Notes: generated by a model not told the origin, from the sequence alone. Positions 1 to 9,506 are shown, numbered from the stretch's first letter. The stretch: 10,953 nt of DNA from Isohypsibius dastychi (GCA_034696485.1 JAQIWT010001400.1:1-10953); one strand, 5' to 3'. Numbers and translations are program-made.

Positions 1-162
1 GACAAAAAAGACGAAATTTCTATTGTCGGTGTTTACTTCCGGTGCAGGTGCTGCTTTAGTGTTTGCCGATCGTTATCTACCATTTACCATCATTTAATTC
101 GCGAATTTGCGAAGATCATCTCCGCTACTTCAAATTTAACAAGTGATTCGTTTTCTTTGCAG
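1..162 (+). other. 3' end of an intron of the transporter gene
   Basis: These bases end in ttttctttgcag, a good acceptor that opens the exon coding [11 protein letters not shown]. The preceding exon should end in the conserved Asn-Gly-Gly-Gly stretch of TM1b. No such sequence is found here, so the exon lies upstream of the window. Confidence 0.75.
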
Positions 163-3100
163 GCGCTTTCCTGGTGCCTTACATGATCTTCTTTGTACTT
201 GGTGAGTTCTTTGCGTGGCCTTGTAATTATTGCGTTGCCGAAACCCTGTTGTTATCCCGCTTGGATGAAAGCGAAGATTGCGTTATGCCACACCTGTCTT
301 GTTTGGAAAGCGAATATTATACTTAAATCTGCTTCGATCGACATTGAAACTAACATATACAAACGAAACTACCGATTGTCTTTTTTTTCGGAACACAGAA
401 ATGTCTGCATATATGAAGATAGCTGTGAAATAATGATTTATTTAAATCAGAAATTATTTTTTTACGGAACCACAAGGTTTTCGACTAGTCACGAAATTCC
501 GATGTGATAATTATTTCGCACCATCAGGAGCTGTGGTATCTACCAGTAAAATTTACTTGACATGTATATGTTTTCCAGTTTGGTTGATATCTTTGAAATT
601 TGAATTCATTCTTCATTTTTTAAGCATATACTTGTGTCGAATAATTTAACTTTTGTTGTGACATGATTCCCGATGTAATTTGTAATTTTTCCTGTTGTAA
701 TCAATTCAGTTTTTGATATTTATAAATGGCGAGTCGTTTTCTCCTTGGTTTAAGCTAGTTCATTGGAAAAGTTATGTGTGACCAAATATACAGTTATTAA
801 AATCATGTTTAAAACACGAGAATAGAATAAATTATTATCACACTTTTTGAGAAAACTTACTCTGACATGAAAAATGCAATACCTACAGTATCTTATTCCG
901 GAGGTCAACTTTTAACTGTTTTAGGTGGTGTCCCTTTGTTCTATTTGGAACTTGCTCTTGGTCAATATAACCGGAAAGGTGCAATCACATGCTGGGGCCG
1001 TTTGGTTCCACTTTTTAAAGGTCAGTCTGCCATTCGAGCCACAATCAATAAAACATTGATTTCCTCTGTTTATTCACGTCTTGTTTTTCGGGCTTTTTCA
1101 GGAGTTGGACTTGCTGTTGTATTGGTCTCGTTTTTTGTCGGTAAGGTCACCAGCCATTAAACCTTTCTTTCAGGTTTTAGCTTGATGACGTCCTGATCAC
1201 CGAATCAATTAACCCAACTTTCCCCGTTTCTGCAGATTTGTATTACAATCAGATTCTGAGCTGGTCACTTTATTTCTTCTTCGCCTCATTCACTTCCGTT
1301 CTACCCTGGGCAACGTGCAACAATCCATGGGTAAGTTTGCTCGGAGCCACTAAACATTTTCCTTGCGGTGTCAGGGTTTAGAACGCGTTTAAAACTCTTT
1401 TCGTATGATCATTCATATCTTATGCGGTGACTGAAGTGGAGTAAGTTAGATTCTGCAGAGTGACGCAAGAAAACTTTATTTTAATGAAAGTTTTGGCAAT
1501 AATATTTGCGGTGAGCCAAATAAACCAAATGTGCGATTTAATGTTCCTCTGGTTTTTCATCACCTGCAGGTCAGTTTAACTTGAGAAAAGTTAGAACAAC
1601 CATGTTTTCGGAGAATGAGTTAATAAGATTAATCAAAATTTGATTTTTGTGAATTGATAAATCAGTCATAGTTTTGACCCAGGCCGAACCACAAACACGG
1701 TAGTTCTGTTGTTTGTGCAGGCAGTGTAGACAGTTTGTAGAGTATTGGTGACACATTCATGGTTGAACCGTCTCCTCGAGTTAGCCGCGATTTCAGGATA
1801 ATGGAAAAATGTGTTCGAGAAATCCATGTTGCGTCTTTGAAGACTTTTTTAGTTGAGGGAATTATTAAACGTGAATTTGAGTCAACGAATTCATGCAGTT
1901 TATCAGGCAGTATATTGAGAATTTTTATGACAAGGATTCACCTAATTATGATGAAGATAAAGATATGTTAATATTAATATGATGATAGGATTTATTCACT
2001 CAATTTTTCGGCTCTATTTTTCCATCCCGATTCCATTTTTTCGTCGACTTGGGATTGTTGCTGTTTTTTAAATGATAAGAATTATTTTGTTTTTTCAGAA
2101 CACGCCGAACTGTGTGGGAGCATATGATGAGATAACCGAGCCGAATGAGCTAGCCGGTCAATTCCAATGCGCTCAGGAGCCATTCTCGACAAATCTGTCA
2201 TCTTATTCCCCCATATCCCCATGCTTGCGCGAATCACTCGGCCTTGATTCCAGCCATATCAACATCACACATGATAACCTTTTCACCGCTTGCCTGGGAT
2301 TACAGTACAATATATCCACTAACCACTGCAAATCCTCCTCCGAGGAATACTTTTAGTAAATTAATCAACCACTTGATTGACCGGATTAAATGTGATTGAT
2401 TTGAGTTTTTTCTAAAGCCGTTCCGTGTTGGAGCTCCACGAAAGCCCGGGATTACATGATCTGGGAAAAATACTCTGGCCGAATACACTATGTCTGCTGG
2501 CTGTTTATATTATCTGCTATTTTAGCTTGTGGAAAGGCGTTTTATCTTCTGGCAAGGTGAGAAAAAAACCGGCTAGTTTGACGATTTGGTGGTTTTCAAA
2601 CAATTACAGACTATGAGTTAATGGTAAAATATTGTATATCATTGTTGCAAACATCTATTTTCCGTTTGATCAATCAAGCAGTGTGGATTAATTTGAAATA
2701 CAATTCTTTGAACAAAGTTGATCGAACAAAGTTGATTGGCTTCAATCAGGAAAGTTTCAATTGCTTGAGGAAATGATGTAGAATTATGGTGAAAGTTGTG
2801 TCATCCATCGAGTGTTAATTGGTATGAATTTTGTTAAGTCTTCCTTGACCTAGCACCCAACGTTGAGAAATCGGTGATACAATTAAGAAATTCAGTTTTT
2901 CGTCGACGGAATTTTCAGTAGTTTTTGATCACATTACATGTATTACTTAATTGTTCGAAAGAAACAAAAATCTGAATCTATTTGGGTGAAGTTCACCGGG
3001 CTGCTTTTGTTTTTGTTCCTAGCGAAAATCTGAATAAATACAAAATCTGGAAAATTATTTGTCGAAGTGAAACATGATTTCGTTTTCGTTTTTAATGTTA

Positions 3101-6100
3101 ACTTAAAAGCGATTTCAATACGATTTGTTTTTTCATTATAAAATACCGCTGAATACCACACCCCCTGTTTTATTTCACCTCTAGTTTAGTAGCTAAAAAA
3201 GGTTGATCCTTGGAAAAACAAATTTCGAACATAGACATTAGCTCCACTCCATTTCGCTCACGAAAATCTTACCCAACTTCCGGTTGCACCTCCAGTGTTC
3301 TCTCACTTGATTGCGCATTAAATCTGGCTGACTTTTTGTTTCCCACCTAATTCTATTACGTCTAATGCACTAACTTTTGACCCTGTGAAATGTTGCCGGT
3401 TAGTCGGAGCTGGAAAGAGGAAAGCGTTTAGGTGAATGGGAGCTTGTTGATGGTAGTGTTAAGTGCAGGTCCTTTTCAAGGCGAATGTGGGAGAATGCGT
3501 GACGGAAGAGGACAAAAACGTAACGTGACTTTGGGGAAAGTGCTTCCTTATTTAATCCGAACGAAATTGGTGTAGAGTCAAGAAAGCTAACAATTGAAAA
3601 AGTGTCAAGTAAAGCGGAATAATACAAGCGGCCATGATCGTGATTGTCATTTACCCGTTGCGGTACATCAAAAAGCCATTTTCTCCAATTCCGAAAAAGT
3701 TCAGGCATCAGCGAGTTTTGCACAAGAAAAAACGAAAAATGACTGATTTGCGTGCTGAGGTAGAGAAATGTTATTATTGACCATTTTTCACTATTTGACG
3801 CAATATATATTTTTTACAATTAATTAGTCCATTCTGTGCCATTTTCTGCGTTGTTTCGGAACTAATTTCGATTGAAAAAAGTACACCCATCGCAGAAATA
3901 ATTGATTAAATTGTGTATATAATATCATACTTCATGTTTTTAAGCCGAAATCACAATTCATGGTGAAAAAGATTTTTGATTTTATTTTTGCATTTATGTC
4001 TTTTTGTTTCTTATTATTGGTTGTACAGTCTGGCAATATTCAATAAATCTGATTTTTTGCTGGTGGTGCAGGTAGAGGTGAGTTATAATTGACACTTTTT
4101 CTTTTTTTTGGCAGATCGATTTCTTTACAGTTTCGTTTGCGAGTTTTTATCGGGACTGAATTGTTGGGACAGGCTGAATAATTTATTGTGAGGAGCAAGT
4201 GTTCAGGTAAGATAATATTTGCTTTGCTTTTTCAGGTTGTCTGGTTCACGGCTATTTTCCCATATATTGGATTGCTGGCGCTGCTAATTAGGGGTGTAAC
4301 TTTACCTGGATCGGCGGATGGCATTGCATATTATCTGACGCCGAAGTTCGAAAAATTATATGAATCACAGGTACAAAATCAAGTCCGAAATGCAAGCATA
4401 AAAATGTATCCCTGGCTTGTTGCATTATCTGATGATAATGATCAATTATGAAGTGCTCTTAACGTTCACAAAATAGATTCACAGGTATTGTTTTAAATTT
4501 TATTCATTGTGAAGTTGTACTTTACTGTGATTAAAGACCAAATAGGCAATAATTTGAGCTGAATCACATTATTATTTATATCCAATTATCGCAGTTAAAA
4601 CTATGTATATAATTGATATTTCATTTTCGTTTGGTAATTTGATCTAGAGAATTAATCGAATTTGACTTTCATAATCGAAATTATGCTTTCTGAATTCTGA
4701 CGAAAAAGATTGTTTGATGGCTTTCTAACTGGCATGAGAATCTAAGTTGGAAGATTGAATGATGATGTATTTTTCAGGTTTGGGTTGATGCCGCAACTCA
4801 AGTGTTCTTTTCGCTTGGTCCTGGATTTGGGGTAAGTTTCGTTCACGAGTGATGCTTTTCTTCGGTTGAAATCGCGTTTATCCGCAGGTTCTACTGGCGT
4901 TTGCGTCGTACAATAAATTCAACAACAACGTTTATTAGTAAGTCCCAGTTCACAAAATAAGCTACGCTGCATGAAGACACAAGAACTGTATTGATTGATG
5001 TAATCAGAATTATCTGGGATACTTGATTAGTAAGCATTATACCTGTATGACTTCGGATTTAACCCGTATCTTCTTTCAGTGACGCGTTACTCACGAGTTT
5101 CATCAATCTGGTCACATCATTTCTTTCCGGCCTGGTCATTTTCAGTGTCCTGGGGTAAGTTCATGATTCAAACTGTCGGTGAATTACTGTTTTTCCAGTA
5201 TTCGTTTAAAGGCTGGAAGAACGTATTCAAACTGCATTATTTTTTCTTCCTTCTTTTTTTCGTGACTGAAACAAGGGCTGCTGCTCCGAGGAAACTTTGG
5301 TTCTTTATCTTTTTCTACCCTTTTCGATACTTTGGAGAACAAAACAGAGTCATTTCCGAGATCGTTTTCTTGGGAATTTTTCTTAATGAATGTCTTGGGA
5401 GATTAGAAATATTCGGATTCTTAGTTGGGTTCCTTTACATATTCGCTGACATGCTACTTTGAGTTTGAACTTAAAAAATCAAAGTAAGATTTTTGCGGGC
5501 ATTTTCGCATTTCCTGATTCTCACTACGGTACTCGATCTCACAAATGTTCACCTTACATTAACTCCATGAATCTGCCTATCTGCCATTATTGGTATTCTT
5601 TTCCTTGTTTAGATATATGGCCTGGAAAGTGCGCAAAGATGTCGCAGACGTGGCTCGAGAAGGTCCCGGCTTAGTATTCGTCGTCTATCCGGAAGCTCTG
5701 GCCACAATGCCCGGCTCGACATTCTGGTCACTATTCTTCTTCATGATGCTCCTGACAATTGGATTGGACAGTTCATTTGCCGGCTCGGAAGCTGTCATCA
5801 CCGGCATCAGTGACGAAATTCCCATATTAGAAAAACACCGGGAGATCTTCGTTGGAGTGCTGTTTACGTTCTACTTTCTCGCAGCTGGACTGGCAACGTG
5901 CACCCAGGTATGGAGAATAATAAAATCAGCTGGAATCCAGGGCCTCTTGTGAGAACCGGATAAACGTGATCCACTTTTTGGAAAACTGTCAGTCAGCGTT
6001 TCCGGTTGAGATTTTCTTTTTGAAGCAGTTGAGAATAGTTTCAGTTAAAAGTGACGTCAACGCTGCTCGAAATGATAGTCAGGGAGTTCTTACTATGTTT

Positions 6101-8032
6101 CTCTGTATTTCGAAGACAAAACCTTTGGGAGAAATCTCATGAAAGTCGGCATTTTATTCTCGTCATAATTTCCGATTTATATTGAACTTGTCACACAGAA
6201 TTCCCGATATAAGTAGAAATGTTAGAAACTGGTGACTTGTCAGCGAACGTACAGACGGGAGATGGCGTGAGGCAAGGGTTTTTGATCATCATTTTCTAAT
6301 AATTTGTGTAGCAAAGCGGCGGTGTGTATCCAGTGTTACTTTCAGCAGAGCCTCCGCCGGAAGTTGTGATTCGCAATGACGGGAACTTGAAATAATGATG
6401 AAATAATGACGACAATCAAAGTCGATTTTTTTGTGAAATGTGGATGCGAATATTTTTGGCGGGTGGTTGTTTGGGACCAGCCCCCCCCCCCCCCAACTCG
6501 TTTTCCGTTTGTTGAGATTTTGAAGGTGGGGTAACATTTATTGTCGATAGACCATGTTCTCGATTGAAACGAGGAATCGGTTGGTCCTCTACCGTAAGCT
6601 CGCTGGTTCAAATATTAAGCATGAGTAGAAGCGCATGAAAATAACGTTATATGAGCTAAAATTAAAAAAAAGGTTTTGTTATTTTTGTGAATTATTTTTT
6701 TTTGTGTAAAATCAAATGTTTGAAAAGTATGGAGATGTTTCCTGACAGGGGACAGAAAAGTTTCGATGGTCTGAGTAACGCTCAAGTTCTCAAATACACG
6801 TCACCAAAGTTGAATAATTGTCGATTTTTTGGGACGTTATTTGGTCCAGTATTTTGCGTCGAAGCCCCGAATTACGTATTTGACGTTTATCATTTGCTTG
6901 TGTTTTTAGGGTGGATTCTACATCGTTCAGCTCCTGGATTCTTATGCAGCTGGTTACTCGTTAATGCTGGCAGTATTCCTGGAGTGCATTGCAGTTTCTT
7001 GGATTTATGGTACATTTTAACGTTGAGCCAGTTTTGATGAATATTCCGAAGAACAAGTACCTTTTTTTGAGAATATCAAAATCCCCTGAAAAATGCGGTT
7101 CAGAGTTTCTGACAGAATGTTATTCTGTAGTTATTCTTAATTTCAGGACAAAAACGATTGTGTCAGGATATTCGGGAAATGTTGGGCTTTACACCGGGAA
7201 TATTCTGGCGAATCTGCTGGCGCTGGGTTTCTCCTGCTGCAGTTCTGGTGACCTTTAATTCCTGTTTCAAACTACACATGTTCGGTTGGTAATTTTGGTT
7301 TGAATTTTTAGTTTATCATTGTTTATGGATTGGCGAATTATGAACCACCTGTTGTGAACGACTACCAATATCCTCCATGGGCAAATGCAATGGGATGGGG
7401 CATTGCGGCATCCTCAATGCTCTGCATGCCACTCGTGGCAATTTATAAATTCATCATGACTCCTGGAACTCCGCTTCAGGTAAAAACTAACTATAGATGT
7501 TCTGTTATTATTTCTGAATAATATTATTTCTGCTCAATGAATCATTGAAATTCAATGATTATTGGAATATGAGTGCAGTTGGTTATTAGGCGCAGACAGT
7601 TCTGAAAAATTCCAAGTTTTCAAGATTAATTTTGAAATCAAACATTTTGATTTTGTACAAAAAACCGTTAATTAGAAAGACGGAATATCTTTTTGTGGTT
7701 TTGAATGGTGAAAACCGGAAAAGATAAGGTCCGCAGTATACCGTAACAAATGCCACTGATGAAATCGCCACTTGTGGATTCCCTGTTTTTTTATTTATGC
7801 ATGATATTTTCACTATTACTCGTGTATGTTAATATCTTGGCTATTTAATCAATCAATATTATATTCACAATAATTCTTGCTCGGTAAATAATATCATATC
7901 TGTTCTTAGCGGCTGAAAAGACTCATCACTCCACATCGCGATACCAACACAACAAAGTGGCCAACTCCACGAGTCAGTATAACATCGGTCGGCGATCACA
8001 AAAACAACGGAAATCACCACACTGCTGTTTAA
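163..8032 (+). CDS. DAT: SLC6 Na+/Cl- dependent monoamine (dopamine-type) transporter, 15 exons, 5' partial
   Basis: Plasma-membrane symporter that takes up a monoamine with Na+ and Cl-. Exons: 163-201, 925-1020, 1102-1140, 1236-1330, 2099-2355, 2418-2556, 4236-4370, 4778-4831, 4888-4937, 5080-5154, 5613-5907, 6910-7009, 7147-7247, 7312-7479, 7910-8032; all introns are GT-AG and every join keeps frame, giving 588 residues. TM2 is in exons 1-2, TM3 in 3-4, the long extracellular loop 2 in 4-6, TM4 in 6, TM5 in 7, TM6 in 8-9, TM7 in 10-11, TM8-9 in 11, TM10 in 12, TM11 in 13-14, TM12 in 14 and the tail in 15. Seen: [18 protein letters not shown] after TM2, FFSLGPGFG in TM6, [11 protein letters not shown] in TM8. 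In Drosophila DAT numbering from memory, the chloride-site residues Tyr69, Gln316, Ser320 and Ser356 and subsite-B Asp121 are kept. TM1, with the amine-binding Asp46, lies upstream. The loop and TM3 sequences fit DAT far better than SERT; an octopamine transporter is the main alternative. The gene looks intact. Confidence 0.95.
202..924 (+). other. Intron between TM2 exons (723 bases)
   Basis: It begins with a strong donor (gtgagt) and ends with ctgttttag. The join restores [10 protein letters not shown] at exactly the length seen in Drosophila DAT. A second possible acceptor (acctacag, ending at 888) lies 36 bases upstream in the same frame. The body is AT-rich, with no repeat or RNA gene that I can recognise. 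Confidence 0.85.
1021..1101 (+). other. 81-base intron, in frame and free of stops
   Basis: It is flanked by a weaker donor (gtcagt) and a good acceptor (ggctttttcag). Removing it joins LFKG to VGLAVV, which matches the SLC6 family exactly. Its length is a multiple of three and it has no stop in the transporter frame. Unspliced RNA would therefore add 27 residues to the cytoplasmic loop between TM2 and TM3. Confidence 0.85.
1331..2098 (+). other. Intron inside extracellular loop 2 (768 bases)
   Basis: It lies between CNNPW and NTPNC, with donor gtaagt and acceptor ttttttcag. The short open frames on both strands have no recognisable motif and are treated as chance. I see no transposon ends or RNA genes. 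Confidence 0.85.
2557..4235 (+). other. Largest intron of the transporter gene (1679 bases)
   Basis: It separates the TM4 exon (ending SSGK) from the TM5 exon (starting VVWFTA). It contains a 14-base tandem duplication at 2710-2737 and a less AT-rich patch at about 3240-3730 that carries a 107-codon antisense open frame without recognisable motifs. I found no alternative copy of a transporter exon, no RNA gene and no transposon termini. Confidence 0.85.
2710..2737. repeat. 14-bp tandem duplication
   Basis: Two adjacent units, GAACAAAGTTGATC at 2710-2723 and GAACAAAGTTGATT at 2724-2737, differ only in the last base. This is probably replication slippage within the intron. Confidence 0.8.
4371..4777 (+). 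other. Intron after the TM5/EL3 exon (407 bases)
   Basis: The donor is gtacaa and the acceptor tatttttcag. Reading through the donor stays open for 26 codons and stops at 4449-4451, so retention would truncate the protein after TM5. Nothing else is recognised. Confidence 0.85.
5155..5612 (+). other. Intron within TM7 (458 bases)
   Basis: The donor gtaagt and acceptor cttgtttag join a split Gly codon to give SVLGYMAW, the conserved end of TM7. The open frames inside are rich in Phe and Leu from T-rich DNA and show no motif. Confidence 0.85.
5908..6909 (+). other. Intron between TM9 and TM10 (1002 bases)
   Basis: It joins GLATCTQ to GGFYIVQLL, with donor gtatgg and acceptor gtgtttttag. It contains a 14-base poly-C run at 6481-6494. 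A GGTTCAAAT string near 6604 resembles a tRNA B box, but it lacks the rest of a tRNA. No other element is recognised. Confidence 0.85.
6481..6494. repeat. Poly-C tract (14 bases)
   Basis: An uninterrupted run of 14 C lies in an intron. The opposite strand is a G14 run that could form a G-quadruplex and is prone to length change or assembly error. Confidence 0.9.
7480..7909 (+). other. Last intron of the transporter gene (430 bases)
   Basis: It lies between TPGTPLQ and RLKRLITP, with donor gtaaaa and acceptor ctgttcttag. It carries a perfect inverted repeat at 7540-7560. No other element is recognised. Confidence 0.85.
7540..7560. repeat. Perfect inverted repeat, 10-bp arms, 1-base spacer
   Basis: AATCATTGAA and its exact reverse complement TTCAATGATT flank a single A. 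It is AT-rich, so it could extrude as a cruciform or serve as a dimeric protein site. A chance origin in AT-rich DNA is possible. Confidence 0.75.
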
Positions 8033-8300
8033 ACTCCCCAATATATTTCCCCTTTGTTATTTTTATCCGTAACATTATAAAATCGATTCCATAACAAATT
8101 ATCACTTACTTACGCCATTTACCACTTCAACTGCTTTAGTCATGTAAATATAATTCTCCTTTATTTAATATTGCACGGAAATTGTTTAAATAGTTTTGTG
8201 TTTTTTCATTTTATTGTTTGTAAAATACAAAATATTGTAACACATTGGCCTGTTTTACATCTCATGCGTCACTCAATAAACATGGCGTAATTTCTGGGCG
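8033..8300 (+). other. 3' untranslated region of the transporter gene
   Basis: About 240 to 270 AT-rich bases run from the TAA to the first canonical polyadenylation signal. The exact cleavage site cannot be read. The end given is an estimate a few tens of bases past the signal. Confidence 0.6.
8275..8280 (+). terminator. Polyadenylation signal AATAAA of the transporter gene
   Basis: A canonical AATAAA is followed within about 25 to 50 bases by T- and GT-rich stretches (gtctttttttcg, tgttgtgttcg) of the kind used as downstream elements. It is the first canonical signal after the stop. Confidence 0.65.
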
Positions 8301-8548
8301 TCTTTTTTTCGCTTTAAAATAATGTTGTGTTCGCATTAAGATATGACTCACGCATCCGTAACAACCTGCTTGCATGCAGCATAAAAAGTGCGAATCGGTG
8401 TTTTTTCCATTGAACAAAACAAACCGGTTACACATGTTTGAACAAGCTTTGACTTTTTGGAAATTTAGCATTTCCTGGTTGTGCATGGAAGGTCTCTCAT
8501 AACATCAATACTGTTTGTGTCCACATTTGAATTCGACAAATTAGTGGT

Positions 8549-8554
8549 TCAGTT
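8549..8554 (+). promoter_or_regulatory. Possible initiator (TCAGTT) of the secreted-protein gene
   Basis: TCAGTT matches the arthropod initiator, with the start A at 8551. This gives a 37-base 5' UTR with no earlier ATG. There is no TATA box at the expected spacing, so the call rests on the initiator alone. Confidence 0.35.
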
Positions 8555-8587
8555 TCTTATTTGTACCGAGATTTGGACAAGTTTAAA

Positions 8588-9506
8588 ATGGAGTTCGGAA
8601 TGTTTAATGTCGCAAAGTACTCGTTGATGGCGCTGTTTTTATTCGCGTGGATCAAACCTGGATTCCAGCAAACTGCGCTTGTCAGACCGATTCCAGTTGG
8701 TTCCGTCAATCAGCCCGACCCAAATCAAAATCAAAATCCAAACGGTGAAGTGCAGCCAGGAATTCAGGTAAATCATGAATTTCACTCGCTGTTTTTTTTG
8801 AATAATGCCTCCAATTACGTACATAAAATCCGACCTTTTTTAAACCTTTTTAATTATTTGTTTTTAGCTTATTTTGCAAAAACTCATAGTGATACAGTAT
8901 AATTGCGTACAAAGTTTGGAACAAAATTTTCAAAACGAAAAATCGATTTGGATAAGTACACAGATATAACTTAGCTGCGGAAAATCTTCGATAATATGTA
9001 AATATAAACCGAAGTTGAAGTTTGAGTTTTATTTTAGATGACAACAAGAATGCCGACCAGAAGTCCGCCAACGATAACCGGAAGTGCTGAGGAGCTGGAC
9101 AAAATAAGAAGTAACATGGTTGGAGGAGCGACTGCCATTCGAGATTCCATAATCGGACTGATTGCCTTCTTAATCGGAGGAGCAAAAAGAGCGGTTGAAA
9201 ATCAAGTCCAGGGTGTCGTCAACACAGTTCAACGTGTCGCCAACAAAACGATTTTGGTCAAAGATAACCTGCAAGCGGCTGGCGGTGCAATTGTAGGTTC
9301 CTTTGTGTTTCCCGAACAGAATAATGTCTGGGAACCGAAAAAAATTGTTTTTTCTGATTAACATAACTTTTGGATGTTTCCAGGTTCACGCGTTTGGGGA
9401 TTCCATCCGGCAGACCGGAAACATTACCGGAGAACTTGTCAACTCTTTGTCCAGCAATCAGCGCTTGCGAAGGAAACGATCTCCCCAATCTATGATTCGC
9501 TTTTAA
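8588..9506 (+). CDS. Unrecognised secreted Cys-free protein, RRKR site and -IRF C-terminus, three exons
   Basis: Family not recognised. The exons are 8588-8767, 9038-9292 and 9384-9506; both introns (270 and 91 bases) are phase 0 GT-AG, and the product is 185 residues. The ATG at 8588 is in good context (aaaATGG). It is followed by a signal-peptide-like N-terminus: hydrophobic residues 11-22, with probable cleavage near 25-29. Residues 34-60 are rich in Pro, Asn and Gln (PDPNQNQNPNGE). Residues 77-168 look mainly helical: a hydrophobic patch IIGLIAFLIGG at 98-108, then amphipathic Val/Ala/Gln-rich sequence with glycosylation sequons at Asn129 (NKT) and Asn158 (NIT). There are no cysteines. 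A basic RRKR site at 174-177 precedes the final SPQSMIRF. Possible roles include a peptide precursor or a helical secreted lipid- or surface-binding protein; the sequence does not decide. The gene starts about 300 bases after the transporter's AATAAA and is independent of it. Confidence 0.75.

Noticed and set aside
2099-2356. Stop codon TAG at the end of exon 5, suggesting a truncated transporter
   Set aside because: The TAG spans a gtaaat donor. Splicing 2355 to 2418 gives EEYF-Y-RSVLEL, which matches the family and removes the stop.
3400-3723. 107-codon antisense open frame inside the largest intron
   Set aside because: No recognisable domain, signal peptide or splice context. Length alone is within chance for a less AT-rich patch.
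4371-4490. Extension of the TM5 exon to a second cag|gta site at 4481-4486
   Set aside because: The frame stops at 4449-4451, before that site, while the join 4370 to 4778 restores the family sequence exactly ([12 protein letters not shown]).
6289-6611. Antisense glycine-rich open frames
   Set aside because: The glycines come only from the poly-C tract read in reverse, and the frames lie within an intron.
6575-6630. tRNA-like B box (GGTTCAAAT)
   Set aside because: The CC that should close the box is missing, and no A box, acceptor stem or anticodon arm can be folded around it.
8262-8486. Antisense 74-codon cysteine-containing frame after the transporter
   Set aside because: It overlaps the transporter's polyadenylation signal and has no signal peptide or known cysteine pattern.
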